Of a stretch of DNA of 64,000 nt, positions 1 to 10,736 are shown piece after piece. The DNA is from Glandiceps talaboti (Eukaryota; Hemichordata; Enteropneusta; Spengelidae): the NCBI RefSeq assembly GCF_964340395.1, contig NC_135560.1, positions 5,767,498 to 5,831,497 on the forward strand. Direction: 5' to 3'. The position numbers and the translations under genes were made by a program. The first letter of the stretch is position 1; each line of letters begins with the position of its first letter. Under the pieces are notes generated by a model. It was not told the DNA's origin, ran no database searches, and was given only the letters and a program-made list of their open reading frames with translations.

Positions 1-30
1 ATTAAAAGGAAGGGCCGATAATCATGACTT

Positions 31-88
31 GGATAGTCTCGGTTCCCCAGCCTTTTGCCGCTGGAGGCTCTGCCTATGAGACTACCCC
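31..88 (-). other. Structured spacer segment, three-way-junction-like inverted repeat
   Basis: Read on the minus strand, the outer arms GGGTAGTCTC and GAGACTATCC form a 10-bp stem with one G-U pair. Inside are two hairpins: AGGC-AGA-GCCT, and CCAGC/GCTGG around an 8-nt loop. The segment recurs in every unit, about 95 bp beyond the 5S terminator. No known snRNA, tRNA or spliced-leader sequence or Sm site was recognised. It may be an unknown small RNA, a DNA structure, or chance preserved by concerted evolution. Confidence 0.4.
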
Positions 89-161
89 AAAAGAATGAGT
101 GTGGCGTCGATTTAAGAATGTATGTGATTAAAGACAAGATGAATGATGGGTAAATAGAATG

Positions 162-182
162 AAAAGGTCAAAAAATCAAAAA
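162..182 (-). terminator. Pol III terminator of 5S copy 1 (representative)
   Basis: On the minus strand the gene's 3' end GTAGAC is followed at once by T5, then GA, then T6, then GACC and T4. Runs of four or more T on the sense strand end RNA polymerase III transcripts. Every unit has this element. Copies at 1540 and 9366 extend the second run to T7, and several array 2 units read T5-G-T6/7 instead. Confidence 0.85.
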
Positions 183-300
183 GTCTACAGCACATGGTAT
201 TCCCAGACGGTCTCCCATTCAAGTACTAACCATGCCCGACGCAGCTTTGCTTCGGTGATCGGACGAGAACCGGCTTTTTCCACGTAGTATGGCCGTAGAC
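183..300 (-). rRNA. 5S rRNA: 5S rRNA gene, array 1 copy 1
   Basis: Reference copy for this annotation. 5S rRNA is the small RNA of the large ribosomal subunit. On the minus strand the gene runs from GTCTACGGCCATACTACG to GTGCTGTAGAC, 118 bp plus one or two U from the terminator, close to the usual 120 nt. Ends pair as helix I (nt 1-9 with 110-118). Helix V pairs CATGGT (nt 67-72) with ACCATG (nt 102-107). The internal promoter is visible: box A near nt 50-64 and box C near nt 80-97 (TGAATGGGAGACCGTCTG). Conserved 5S stretches GGTTCTCGTCCGATCACCGA and GGTTAGTACTTG are intact. Confidence 0.96.
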
Positions 301-323
301 AAGGTTTTGAACAGAACCTTTGG

Positions 324-331
324 TATTTATC
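324..331 (-). promoter_or_regulatory. TATA-like box of 5S copy 1 (representative)
   Basis: On the minus strand GATAAATA lies at -31 to -24 relative to the first base of the 5S gene. Many invertebrate 5S genes have an upstream TATA-like element at this distance that assists the internal promoter. It is kept in almost every unit. A few array 2 units carry one changed base (TAATAAATA), or lack one G between it and the gene, which moves it 1 bp closer. Confidence 0.7.
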
Positions 332-478
332 ACTAAAGAGTGCTACTCTGACTATTCAGCAATGACAACTTCAATATGTACGTATAGTTGGTGTGCGAAA
401 ATACAATCCAGATCCGATACTTTATAGATTTCACACTTCTATATCATATCAAAAGTTTCTACACGGCACAGGTACGTA

Positions 479-493
479 GTGACAGGCTGTCAC
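479..493. other. 15-bp perfect inverted repeat in the 5S spacer
   Basis: GTGACAG-G-CTGTCAC is a perfect 7-bp inverted repeat around one base, about 180 bp upstream of the 5S start. It is present in most units of both arrays and broken in the array 2 units near 50448, 53106, 56994 and 61568, where GCTG is replaced by GAAG. It could be a dimeric protein-binding site; nothing else supports that. Confidence 0.4.
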
Positions 494-866
494 AGGTGAT
501 CCTAAAGTCGGCGCTGTTTACACCATTCAATTGCAAGTTGCCCAACAGTAGTAAACAAACCACAGTATTGAAATACGTTATGAAAACGTTACTTTTAAAC
601 AAAAGTTCGGTACATTAAATCGCTAGTTGAAAGTGTTTGTTGGGCTGCTGCATTGGCTGACACCTGGTGAGGAGTTAGAGCGGAATTAAAAGGAAGGGCC
701 GATAATCATGACTTGGATAGTCTCGGTTCCCCAGCCTTTTGCCGCTGGAGGCTCTGCCTATGAGACTACCCCAAACGAATGAGTGTGGCGTCGAATTAAG
801 AATGTATGTGATTAAAGACGAGATGAATGATGGGTAAATAGAATGAAAAGGTCAAAAAATCAAAAA

Positions 867-984
867 GTCTACAGCACATGGTATTCCCAGACGGTCTCCC
901 ATTCAAGTACTAACCATGCCCGACGCAGCTTTGCTTCGGTGATCGGACGAGAACCGGCTTTTTCCACGTAGTATGGCCGTAGAC
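867..984 (-). rRNA. 5S rRNA: 5S rRNA gene, array 1 copy 2
   Basis: Identical to copy 1 over 118 bp. The gap to the next gene is short (673 bp) because the spacer lacks about 13 bp after TTCGGTA, and it has GTAACTGACAGG in place of GTAGTGACAGG; copy 13 shares both changes. Confidence 0.95.
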
Positions 985-1539
985 AAGGTTTTGAATAGAA
1001 CCTTTGGTATTTATCACTAAAAAGTGCTACTCTGACTATTCAGCAATGACAACTTCAATATGTACGTACAGTTGGTGTGCGAAAATACAATCCAGATCCG
1101 ATACTTTATAGATTTCACACTTCTATATCATATCAAAAGTTTCTACACGGCACAGGTACGTAACTGACAGGCTGTCACAGGTGATCCTAAAGTCGGCGCT
1201 GTTTACACCATTCAATTGCAAGTTGTCCAACAGTAGTAAACAAACCACAGTATTGAAATACGTTATGAAAACGTTACTTTTAAACAGAAGTTCGGTAGTT
1301 GAAAGTGTTTGTTGGGCTGCTGCATTGGCTGACACCTGGTGAGGAGTTAGAGCGGAATTAAAAGGAAGGGCCGATAATCATGACTTGGATAGTCTCGGTT
1401 CCCCAGCCTTTTGCCGCTGGAGGCTCTGCCTATGAGACTACCCCAAACGAATGAGTGTGGCGTCGAATTAAGGATGCATGTGATTAATGACGAGATGAAT
1501 GATGGGTAAATAGAATGAAAAGGTCAAAAAAATCAAAAA

Positions 1540-1657
1540 GTCTACAGCACATGGTATTCCCAGACGGTCTCCCATTCAAGTACTAACCATGCCCGACGCA
1601 GCTTTGCTTCGGTGATCGGACGAGAACCGGCTTTTTCCACGTAGTATGGCCGTAGAC
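1540..1657 (-). rRNA. 5S rRNA: 5S rRNA gene, array 1 copy 3
   Basis: Identical to copy 1. The terminator has a T7 run and the upstream flank reads CACCATAAAGTG on the plus strand; copy 14 shares both, so the two are products of a block duplication. Confidence 0.95.
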
Positions 1658-2229
1658 AAGGTTTTGAACAGAACCTTTGGTATTTATCACCATAAAGTGC
1701 TACTCTGACTATTCAGCAATGACAACTTCAATATGTACGTTTAGTTGGTGTGCGAAAATACAATCCAGATCCGATACTTTATAGATTTCACACTTCTATA
1801 TCATATCAAAAGTTTCTACACGGCACAGGTACGTAGTGACAGGCTGTCACAGGTGATCCTAAAGTCGGCGCTGTTTACACCATTCAATTGCAAGTTGCCC
1901 AACAGTAGTAAACAAACCACACTATTGAAATACGTTATGAAAACGTTACTTTTAAACAGAAGTTCGGTACATTATTAAATCGCTAGTTGAAAGTGTTTGT
2001 TGGGCTGCTGCATTGGCTGACACCTGGTGAGGAGTTAGAGCGGAATTAAAAGGAAGGGCCGATAATCATGACTTGGATAGTCTCGGTTCCCCAGCCTTTT
2101 GCCGCTGGAGGCTCTGCCTATGAGACTACCCCAAACGAATGAGTGTGGCGTCGAATTAAGAATGTATGTGATTAAAGACACTAAGATGAATGATGGGTAA
2201 ATAGAATGAAAAGGTCAAAAAATCAAAAA

Positions 2230-2347
2230 GTCTACAGCACATGGTATTCCCAGACGGTCTCCCATTCAAGTACTAACCATGCCCGACGCAGCTTTGCTTC
2301 GGTGATCGGACGAGAACCGGCTTTTTCCACGTAGTATGGCCGTAGAC
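2230..2347 (-). rRNA. 5S rRNA: 5S rRNA gene, array 1 copy 4
   Basis: Identical to copy 1. The spacer carries the AGACACTAAGATG insertion also found near copies 15 and 21. Confidence 0.95.
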
Positions 2348-2913
2348 AAGGTTTTGAACAGAACCTTTGGTATTTATCACTAAAGAGTGCTACTCTGACT
2401 ATTCAGCAATGACAACTTCAATATGCACGTATAGTTGGTGTGCGAAAATACAATCCAGATCCGATACTTAATAGATTTCACACTTCTATATCATATCAAA
2501 AGTTTCTACACGGCACAGGTACGTAGTGACAGGCTGTCACAGGTGATCCTAAAGTCGGCGCTGTTTACACCATTCAATTGCAAGTTGCCCAACAGTAGTA
2601 AACAAACCACAGTATTGAAATACGTTATGAAAACGTTACTTTTAAACAAAAGTTCGGTACATTAAATCGCTAGTTGAAAGTGTTTGTTGGGCTGCTGCAT
2701 TGGCTGACACCTGGTGAGGAGTTAGAGCGGAATTAAAAGGAAGGGCCGATAATCATGACTTGGGTAGTGTCGGTTCCCCAGCCTTTTGCCGCTGGAGGCT
2801 CTGCCTATGAGACTACCACAAACGAATGAGTGTGGCGTCGAATTAAGAATGTATGTGATTAATGACGAGATGAATGATGGGTAAATAGAATGAAAAGGTC
2901 AAAAAATCAAAAA

Positions 2914-3031
2914 GTCTACAGCACATGGTATTCCCAGACGGTCTCCCATTCAAGTACTAACCATGCCCGACGCAGCTTTGCTTCGGTGATCGGACGAGAA
3001 CCGGCTTTTTCCACGTAGTATGGCCGTAGAC
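2914..3031 (-). rRNA. 5S rRNA: 5S rRNA gene, array 1 copy 5
   Basis: Identical to copy 1. First gene of a three-unit 2209-bp block that is repeated from copy 8 and again from copy 11. Confidence 0.95.
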
Positions 3032-3596
3032 AAGGTTTTGAACAGAACCTTTGGTATTTATCACTAAAGAGTGCTACTCTGACTATTCAGCAATGACAAC
3101 TTCAATATGTACGTTTAGTTGGTGTGCGAAAATACAATCCAGATCCGATACTTTATAGATTTCACACTTCTATATATATCAAAAGTTTCTACACGGCACA
3201 GGTACGTAGTGACAGGCTGTCACAGGTGATCCTAAAGTCGGCGCTGTTTACACCATTCAAGTGCAAGTTGCCCAACAGTAGTAAACAAACCACAGTATTG
3301 AAATACGTTATGAAAACGTTACTTTTAAACAGAAGTTCGGTACATTAAATCGCTAGTTGAAAGTGTTTGTTGGGCTGCTGCATCGGCTGACACCTGGTGA
3401 GGAGTTAGAGCGGAATTAAAAGGAAGGGCCGATAATCATGACTTGGATAGTCTCGGTTTCCCAGCCTTTTGCCGCTGGAGGCTCTGCCTATGAAACTACC
3501 CCAAACGAATGAGTGTGGCGTCGAATTAAGAATGTATGTGATTAAAGACAAGATGAATGATGGGTAAATAGAATGAAAAGGTCAAAAAATCAAAAA

Positions 3597-3714
3597 GTCT
3601 ACAGCACATGGTATTCCCAGACGGTCTCCCATTCAACTACTAACCATGCCCGACGCAGCTTTGCTTCGGTGAATGGACGAGAACCGGCTTTTTCCACGTA
3701 GTATGGCCGTAGAC
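3597..3714 (-). rRNA. 5S rRNA: 5S rRNA gene variant, array 1 copy 6
   Basis: Full length with three substitutions: nt 41 G to A, nt 42 A to T and nt 78 C to G on the RNA strand. The first two change the normally constant CCGATC stretch to CCATTC, so this copy may be poorly functional. Confidence 0.85.
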
Positions 3715-4279
3715 AAGGTTTTGAACAGAACCTTTGGTATTTATCACTAAAGAGTGCTACTCTGACTATTCAGCAATGACAACTTCAATATGTACGTATA
3801 GTTGGTGTGCGAAAATACAATCCAGATCCGATACTTTATAGATTTCACACTTCTATATATATCAAAAGTTTCTACACGGCACAGGTACGTAGTGACAGGC
3901 TGTCACAGGTGATCCTAAAGTCGGCGCTGTTTACACCATTCAATTGCAAGTTGCCCAACAGTAGTAAACAAACCACAGTATTGAAATACGTTATGAAAAC
4001 GTTACTTTTAAACAAAAGTTCGGTACATTAAATCGCTAGTTGAAAGTGTTTGTTGGGCTGCTGCATTGGCTGACACCTGGTGAGGAGTTAGAGCGGAATT
4101 AAAAGGAAGGGCCGATAATCATGACTTGGATAGTCTCGGTTCCCCAGCCTTTTGCCGCTGGAGGCTCTGCCTATGAGACTACCCCAAACGAATGAGTGTG
4201 GCGGCGAATTAAGAATGTATGTGATTAAAGACGAGATGAATGATGGGTAAATAGAATGAAAAGGTCAAAAAATCAAAAA

Positions 4280-4397
4280 GTCTACAGCACATGGTATTCC
4301 CAGACGGTCTCCCATTCAAGTACTAACCATGCCCGACGCAGCTTTGCTTCGGTGATCGGACGAGAACCGGCTTTTTCCACGTGGTATGGCCGTAGAC
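4280..4397 (-). rRNA. 5S rRNA: 5S rRNA gene variant, array 1 copy 7
   Basis: One substitution, nt 15 T to C, giving ATACCACG, the form I recall as commonest in animal 5S rRNA. The upstream flank has GAAGTTTTGG where other units have GAACCTTTGG. Its unit contains the 154-bp insertion. Confidence 0.92.
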
Positions 4398-4566
4398 AAG
4401 GTTTTGAACAGAAGTTTTGGTATTTATCACTAAAAAGTGCTACTCTGACTATTCAGCAATGACAATTTCAATATGTACGTACAGTTGGTGTGCGAAAATA
4501 CAATCCAGATCCGATACTTTATAGATTTCACATTTCTATATATATCAAAAGTTTCTACACGGCACA

Positions 4567-4720
4567 AAAGCAGCAAAAGATGTGGCAGTTTTTAAATCAC
4601 TAGTCAATCTCAATGTGGAATAAGGGAAAAATTGAAAGTGTGATGCATGACGAACTGTACGTGTATAGCCACATCTGGCGTTTTGTACAGTAATGGACAA
4701 GACAAGACAAGACAAGACAA
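4567..4720. mobile_element. 154-bp insertion with 6-bp target-site duplication (first copy)
   Basis: This unit is 160 bp longer than its neighbours. The extra DNA begins AAAGCAGCAAAAG, ends in four GACAA repeats, and is flanked on both sides by GGCACA, which occurs once in normal units. A short element with a simple-repeat tail and a target-site duplication looks like a retroposed SINE or a 5'-truncated non-LTR element. I do not recognise the family and see no Pol III box A or B in it. Confidence 0.75.
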
Positions 4721-5122
4721 GGCACAGGTACGTAGTGTCAGGCTGTCACAGGTGATCCTAAATTCGGCGCTGTTTGCACCATTCAATTGCAAGTTGTCCA
4801 ACAGTAGTAAACAAACCACAGTATTGAAATACGTTATGAAAACGTTACTTTTAAACAGAAGTTCGGTAAATTAAATCGCTAGTTGAAAGTGTTTGTTGGG
4901 CTGCTGCATTGGCTGACACCTGGTGAGGAGTTAGAGCGGAATTAAAAGGAAGGGCCGATAATCATGACTTGGGTAGTGTCGGTTCCCCAGCCTTTTGCCG
5001 CTGGAGGCTCTGCCTATGAGACTACCCCAAACGAATGAGTGTGGCGTCGAATTAAGAATGTATGTGATTAATGACGAGATGAATGATGGGTAAATAGAAT
5101 GAAAAGGTCAAAAAATCAAAAA

Positions 5123-5240
5123 GTCTACAGCACATGGTATTCCCAGACGGTCTCCCATTCAAGTACTAACCATGCCCGACGCAGCTTTGCTTCGGTGATC
5201 GGACGAGAACCGGCTTTTTCCACGTAGTATGGCCGTAGAC
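5123..5240 (-). rRNA. 5S rRNA: 5S rRNA gene, array 1 copy 8
   Basis: Identical to copy 1; exactly 2209 bp after copy 5, of which it appears to be the block duplicate. Confidence 0.95.
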
Positions 5241-5805
5241 AAGGTTTTGAACAGAACCTTTGGTATTTATCACTAAAGAGTGCTACTCTGACTATTCAGC
5301 AATGACAACTTCAATATGTACGTTTAGTTGGTGTGCGAAAATACAATCCAGATCCGATACTTTATAGATTTCACACTTCTATATATATCAAAAGTTTCTA
5401 CACGGCACAGGTACGTAGTGACAGGCTGTCACAGGTGATCCTAAAGTCGGCGCTGTTTACACCATTCAAGTGCAAGTTGCCCAACAGTAGTAAACAAACC
5501 ACAGTATTGAAATACGTTATGAAAACGTTACTTTTAAACAGAAGTTCGGTACATTAAATCGCTAGTTGAAAGTGTTTGTTGGGCTGCTGCATCGGCTGAC
5601 ACCTGGTGAGGAGTTAGAGCGGAATTAAAAGGAAGGGCCGATAATCATGACTTGGATAGTCTCGGTTTCCCAGCCTTTTGCCGCTGGAGGCTCTGCCTAT
5701 GAAACTACCCCAAACGAATGAGTGTGGCGTCGAATTAAGAATGTATGTGATTAAAGACAAGATGAATGATGGGTAAATAGAATGAAAAGGTCAAAAAATC
5801 AAAAA

Positions 5806-5923
5806 GTCTACAGCACATGGTATTCCCAGACGGTCTCCCATTCAACTACTAACCATGCCCGACGCAGCTTTGCTTCGGTGAATGGACGAGAACCGGCTTT
5901 TTCCACGTAGTATGGCCGTAGAC
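5806..5923 (-). rRNA. 5S rRNA: 5S rRNA gene variant, array 1 copy 9
   Basis: Carries the same three changes as copy 6 (nt 41, 42 and 78) at an offset of 2209 bp. Confidence 0.85.
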
Positions 5924-6488
5924 AAGGTTTTGAACAGAACCTTTGGTATTTATCACTAAAGAGTGCTACTCTGACTATTCAGCAATGACAACTTCAATAT
6001 GTACGTATAGTTGGTGTGCGAAAATACAATCCAGATCCGATACTTTATAGATTTCACACTTCTATATATATCAAAAGTTTCTACACGGCACAGGTACGTA
6101 GTGACAGGCTGTCACAGGTGATCCTAAAGTCGGCGCTGTTTACACCATTCAATTGCAAGTTGCCCAACAGTAGTAAACAAACCACAGTATTGAAATACGT
6201 TATGAAAACGTTACTTTTAAACAAAAGTTCGGTACATTAAATCGCTAGTTGAAAGTGTTTGTTGGGCTGCTGCATTGGCTGACACCTGGTGAGGAGTTAG
6301 AGCGGAATTAAAAGGAAGGGCCGATAATCATGACTTGGATAGTCTCGGTTCCCCAGCCTTTTGCCGCTGGAGGCTCTGCCTATGAGACTACCCCAAACGA
6401 ATGAGTGTGGCGGCGAATTAAGAATGTATGTGATTAAAGACGAGATGAATGATGGGTAAATAGAATGAAAAGGTCAAAAAATCAAAAA

Positions 6489-6606
6489 GTCTACAGCACA
6501 TGGTATTCCCAGACGGTCTCCCATTCAAGTACTAACCATGCCCGACGCAGCTTTGCTTCGGTGATCGGACGAGAACCGGCTTTTTCCACGTGGTATGGCC
6601 GTAGAC
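6489..6606 (-). rRNA. 5S rRNA: 5S rRNA gene variant, array 1 copy 10
   Basis: Same nt 15 T to C change and GAAGTTTTGG flank as copy 7, and its unit carries the second copy of the 154-bp insertion. Confidence 0.92.
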
Positions 6607-6775
6607 AAGGTTTTGAACAGAAGTTTTGGTATTTATCACTAAAAAGTGCTACTCTGACTATTCAGCAATGACAATTTCAATATGTACGTACAGTTGGTGT
6701 GCGAAAATACAATCCAGATCCGATACTTTATAGATTTCACATTTCTATATATATCAAAAGTTTCTACACGGCACA

Positions 6776-6929
6776 AAAGCAGCAAAAGATGTGGCAGTTT
6801 TTAAATCACTAGTCAATCTCAATGTGGAATAAGGGAAAAATTGAAAGTGTGATGCATGACGAACTGTACGTGTATAGCCACATCTGGCGTTTTGTACAGT
6901 AATGGACAAGACAAGACAAGACAAGACAA
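6776..6929. mobile_element. 154-bp insertion (second copy, from block duplication)
   Basis: Same element, tail and GGCACA flanks exactly 2209 bp after the first copy. The surrounding units are also duplicated at that offset, so this copy arose by duplication of a three-unit 5S block and not by a second insertion. Confidence 0.75.
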
Positions 6930-7331
6930 GGCACAGGTACGTAGTGTCAGGCTGTCACAGGTGATCCTAAATTCGGCGCTGTTTGCACCATTCAATTGCA
7001 AGTTGTCCAACAGTAGTAAACAAACCACAGTATTGAAATACGTTATGAAAACGTTACTTTTAAACAGAAGTTCGGTAAATTAAATCGCTAGTTGAAAGTG
7101 TTTGTTGGGCTGCTGCATTGGCTGACACCTGGTGAGGAGTTAGAGCGGAATTAAAAGGAAGGGCCGATAATCATGACTTGGGTAGTGTCGGTTCCCCAGC
7201 CTTTTGCCGCTGGAGGCTCTGCCTATGAGACTACCCCAAACGAATGAGTGTGGCGTCGAATTAAGAATGTATGTGATTAATGACGAGATGAATGATGGGT
7301 AAATAGAATGAAAAGGTCAAAAAATCAAAAA

Positions 7332-7449
7332 GTCTACAGCACATGGTATTCCCAGACGGTCTCCCATTCAAGTACTAACCATGCCCGACGCAGCTTTGCT
7401 TCGGTGATCGGACGAGAACCGGCTTTTTCCACGTAGTATGGCCGTAGAC
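7332..7449 (-). rRNA. 5S rRNA: 5S rRNA gene, array 1 copy 11
   Basis: Identical to copy 1; third occurrence of the block-leading unit (copies 5, 8, 11). Confidence 0.95.
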
Positions 7450-8014
7450 AAGGTTTTGAACAGAACCTTTGGTATTTATCACTAAAGAGTGCTACTCTGA
7501 CTATTCAGCAATGACAACTTCAATATGTACGTTTAGTTGGTGTGCGAAAATACAATCCAGATCCGATACTTTATAGATTTCACACTTCTATATATATCAA
7601 AAGTTTCTACACGGCACAGGTACGTAGTGACAGGCTGTCACAGGTGATCCTAAAGTCGGCGCTGTTTACACCATTCAAGTGCAAGTTGCCCAACAGTAGT
7701 AAACAAACCACAGTATTGAAATACGTTATGAAAACGTTACTTTTAAACAGAAGTTCGGTACATTAAATCGCTAGTTGAAAGTGTTTGTTGGGCTGCTGCA
7801 TCGGCTGACACCTGGTGAGGAGTTAGAGCGGAATTAAAAGGAAGGGCCGATAATCATGACTTGGATAGTCTCGGTTTCCCAGCCTTTTGCCGCTGGAGGC
7901 TCTGCCTATGAAACTACCCCAAACGAATGAGTGTGGCGTCGAATTAAGAATGTATGTGATTAAAGACAAGATGAATGATGGGTAAATAGAATGAAAAGGT
8001 CAAAAAATCAAAAA

Positions 8015-8126
8015 GTCTACAGCACATGGTATTCCCAGACGGTCTCCCATTATAACCTTGCCCGACGCAGCTTTGCTTCGGTGATCGGACGAGAACCGGC
8101 TTTTTCCACGTAGTATGGCCGTAGAC
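8015..8126 (-). pseudogene. 5S rRNA pseudogene with 6-bp net deletion, array 1 copy 12
   Basis: Only 112 bp. On the minus strand the stretch GGTTAGTACTTGAATGGG is shortened to GGTTATAATGGG, removing bases between the intermediate element and box C. That changes the spacing of the internal promoter and removes a near-universal 5S loop, so both transcription and ribosome assembly are likely impaired. Terminator and TATA-like box remain. Confidence 0.85.
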
Positions 8127-8692
8127 AAGGTTTTGAACAGAACCTTTGGTATTTATCACTAAAGAGTGCTACTCTGACTATTCAGCAATGACAACTTCAA
8201 TATGTACGTATAGTTGGTGTGCGAAAATACAATCCAGATCCGATACTTTATAGATTTCACACTTCTATATCATATCAAAAGTTTCTACACGGCACAGGTA
8301 CGTAGTGACAGGCTGTCACAGGTGATCCTAAAGTCGGCGCTGTTTACACCATTCAATTGCAAGTTGCCCAACAGTAGTAAACAAACCACACTATTGAAAT
8401 ACGTTATGAAAACGTTACTTTTAAACAGAAGTTCGGTACATTAAATCGCTAGTTGAAAGTGTTTGTTGGGCTGCTGCATTGGCTGACACCTGGTGAGGAG
8501 TTAGAGCGGAATTAAAAGGAAGGGCCGATAATCATGACTTGGATAGTCTCGGTTCCCCAGCCTTTTGCCGCTGGAGGCTCTGCCTATGAGACTACCCCAA
8601 ACGAATGAGTGTGGCGTCGAATTAAGAATGTATGTTATTAAAGACGAGATGAATGATGGGTAAATAGAATGAAAAGGTCAAAAAATCAAAAA

Positions 8693-8810
8693 GTCTACAG
8701 CACATGGTATTCCCAGACGGTCTCCCATTCAAGTACTAACCATGCCCGACGCAGCTTTGCTTCGGTGATCGGACGAGAACCGGCTTTTTCCACGTAGTAT
8801 GGCCGTAGAC
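8693..8810 (-). rRNA. 5S rRNA: 5S rRNA gene, array 1 copy 13
   Basis: Identical to copy 1; its unit shares the spacer deletion and GTAACTGACAGG variant of copy 2. Confidence 0.95.
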
Positions 8811-9365
8811 AAGGTTTTGAATAGAACCTTTGGTATTTATCACTAAAAAGTGCTACTCTGACTATTCAGCAATGACAACTTCAATATGTACGTACAGTTG
8901 GTGTGCGAAAATACAATCCAGATCCGATACTTTATAGATTTCACACTTCTATATCATATCAAAAGTTTCTACACGGCACAGGTACGTAACTGACAGGCTG
9001 TCACAGGTGATCCTAAAGTCGGCGCTGTTTACACCATTCAATTGCAAGTTGTCCAACAGTAGTAAACAAACCACAGTATTGAAATACGTTATGAAAACGT
9101 TACTTTTAAACAGAAGTTCGGTAGTTGAAAGTGTTTGTTGGGCTGCTGCATTGGCTGACACCTGGTGAGGAGTTAGAGCGGAATTAAAAGGAAGGGCCGA
9201 TAATCATGACTTGGATAGTCTCGGTTCCCCAGCCTTTTGCCGCTGGAGGCTCTGCCTATGAGACTACCCCAAACGAATGAGTGTGGCGTCGAATTAAGGA
9301 TGCATGTGATTAATGACGAGATGAATGATGGGTAAATAGAATGAAAAGGTCAAAAAAATCAAAAA

Positions 9366-9483
9366 GTCTACAGCACATGGTATTCCCAGACGGTCTCCCA
9401 TTCAAGTACTAACCATGCCCGACGCAGCTTTGCTTCGGTGATCGGACGAGAACCGGCTTTTTCCACGTAGTATGGCCGTAGAC
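9366..9483 (-). rRNA. 5S rRNA: 5S rRNA gene, array 1 copy 14
   Basis: Identical to copy 1; T7 terminator run and CACCATAAAG flank as in copy 3. Confidence 0.95.
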
Positions 9484-10052
9484 AAGGTTTTGAACAGAAC
9501 CTTTGGTATTTATCACCATAAAGTGCTACTCTGACTATTCAGCAATGACAACTTCAATATGTACGTACAGTTGGTGTGCGAAAATACAATCCAGATCCGA
9601 TACTTTATAGATTTCACACTTCTATATCATATCAAAAGTTTCTACACGGCACAGGTACGTAGTGACAGGCTGTCACAGGTGATCCTAAAGTCGGCGCTGT
9701 TTACACCATTCAATTGCAAGTTGCCCAACAGTAGTAAACAAACCACACTATTGAAATACGTTATGAAAACGTTACTTTTAAACAGAAGTTCGGTACATTA
9801 AATCGCTAGTTGAAAGTGTTTGTTGGGCTGCTGCATTGGCTGACACCTGGTGAGGAGTTAGAGCGGAATTAAAAGGAAGGGCCGATAATCATGACTTGGA
9901 TAGTCTCGGTTCCCCAGCCTTTTGCCGCTGGAGGCTCTGCCTATGAGACTACCCCAAACGAATGAGTGTGGCGTCGAATTAAGAATGTATGTGATTAAAG
10001 ACACTAAGATGAATGATGGGTAAATAGAATGAAAAGGTCAAAAAATCAAAAA

Positions 10053-10170
10053 GTCTACAGCACATGGTATTCCCAGACGGTCTCCCATTCAAGTACTAAC
10101 CATGCCCGACGCAGCTTTGCTTCGGTGATCGGACGAGAACCGGCTTTTTCCACGTAGTATGGCCGTAGAC
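10053..10170 (-). rRNA. 5S rRNA: 5S rRNA gene, array 1 copy 15
   Basis: Identical to copy 1; spacer AGACACTAAGATG and ATGCACGTATAG variants are shared with copies 4 and 21. Confidence 0.95.
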
Positions 10171-10736
10171 AAGGTTTTGAACAGAACCTTTGGTATTTAT
10201 CACTAAAGAGTGCTACTCTGACTATTCAGCAATGACAACTTCAATATGCACGTATAGTTGGTGTGCGAAAATACAATCCAGATCCGATACTTAATAGATT
10301 TCACACTTCTATATCATATCAAAAGTTTCTACACGGCACAGGTACGTAGTGACAGGCTGTCACAGGTGATCCTAAAGTCGGCGCTGTTTACACCATTCAA
10401 TTGCAAGTTGCCCAACAGTAGTAAACAAACCACAGTATTGAAATACGTTATGAAAACGTTACTTTTAAACAAAAGTTCGGTACATTAAATCGCTAGTTGA
10501 AAGTGTTTGTTGGGCTGCTGCATTGGCTGACACCTGGTGAGGAGTTAGAGCGGAATTAAAAGGAAGGGCCGATAATCATGACTTGGATAGTCTCGGTTCC
10601 CCAGCCTTTTGCCGCTGGAGGCTCTGCCTATGAGACTACCCCAAACGAATGAGTGTGGCGTCGAATTAAGAATGTATGTGATTAATGACGAGATGAATGA
10701 TGGGTAAATAGAATGAAAAGGTCAAAAAATCAAAAA

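Noticed and set aside
388-618. Recurring 74-80-codon spacer ORF (MVCENTIQIRY... or MRKYNPDPILY...) in most 5S units
   Set aside because: It recurs because the spacer is repeated. A 2-bp indel (CATATC versus ATATATC) changes its N-terminal frame between units, other units lose it, and it has no domain or signal.
4256-4462. 68-codon ORF MKRSKNQKVYST... across the 5S gene
   Set aside because: It is the antisense reading of the 5S rRNA gene itself and exists only where one base change removes a stop.
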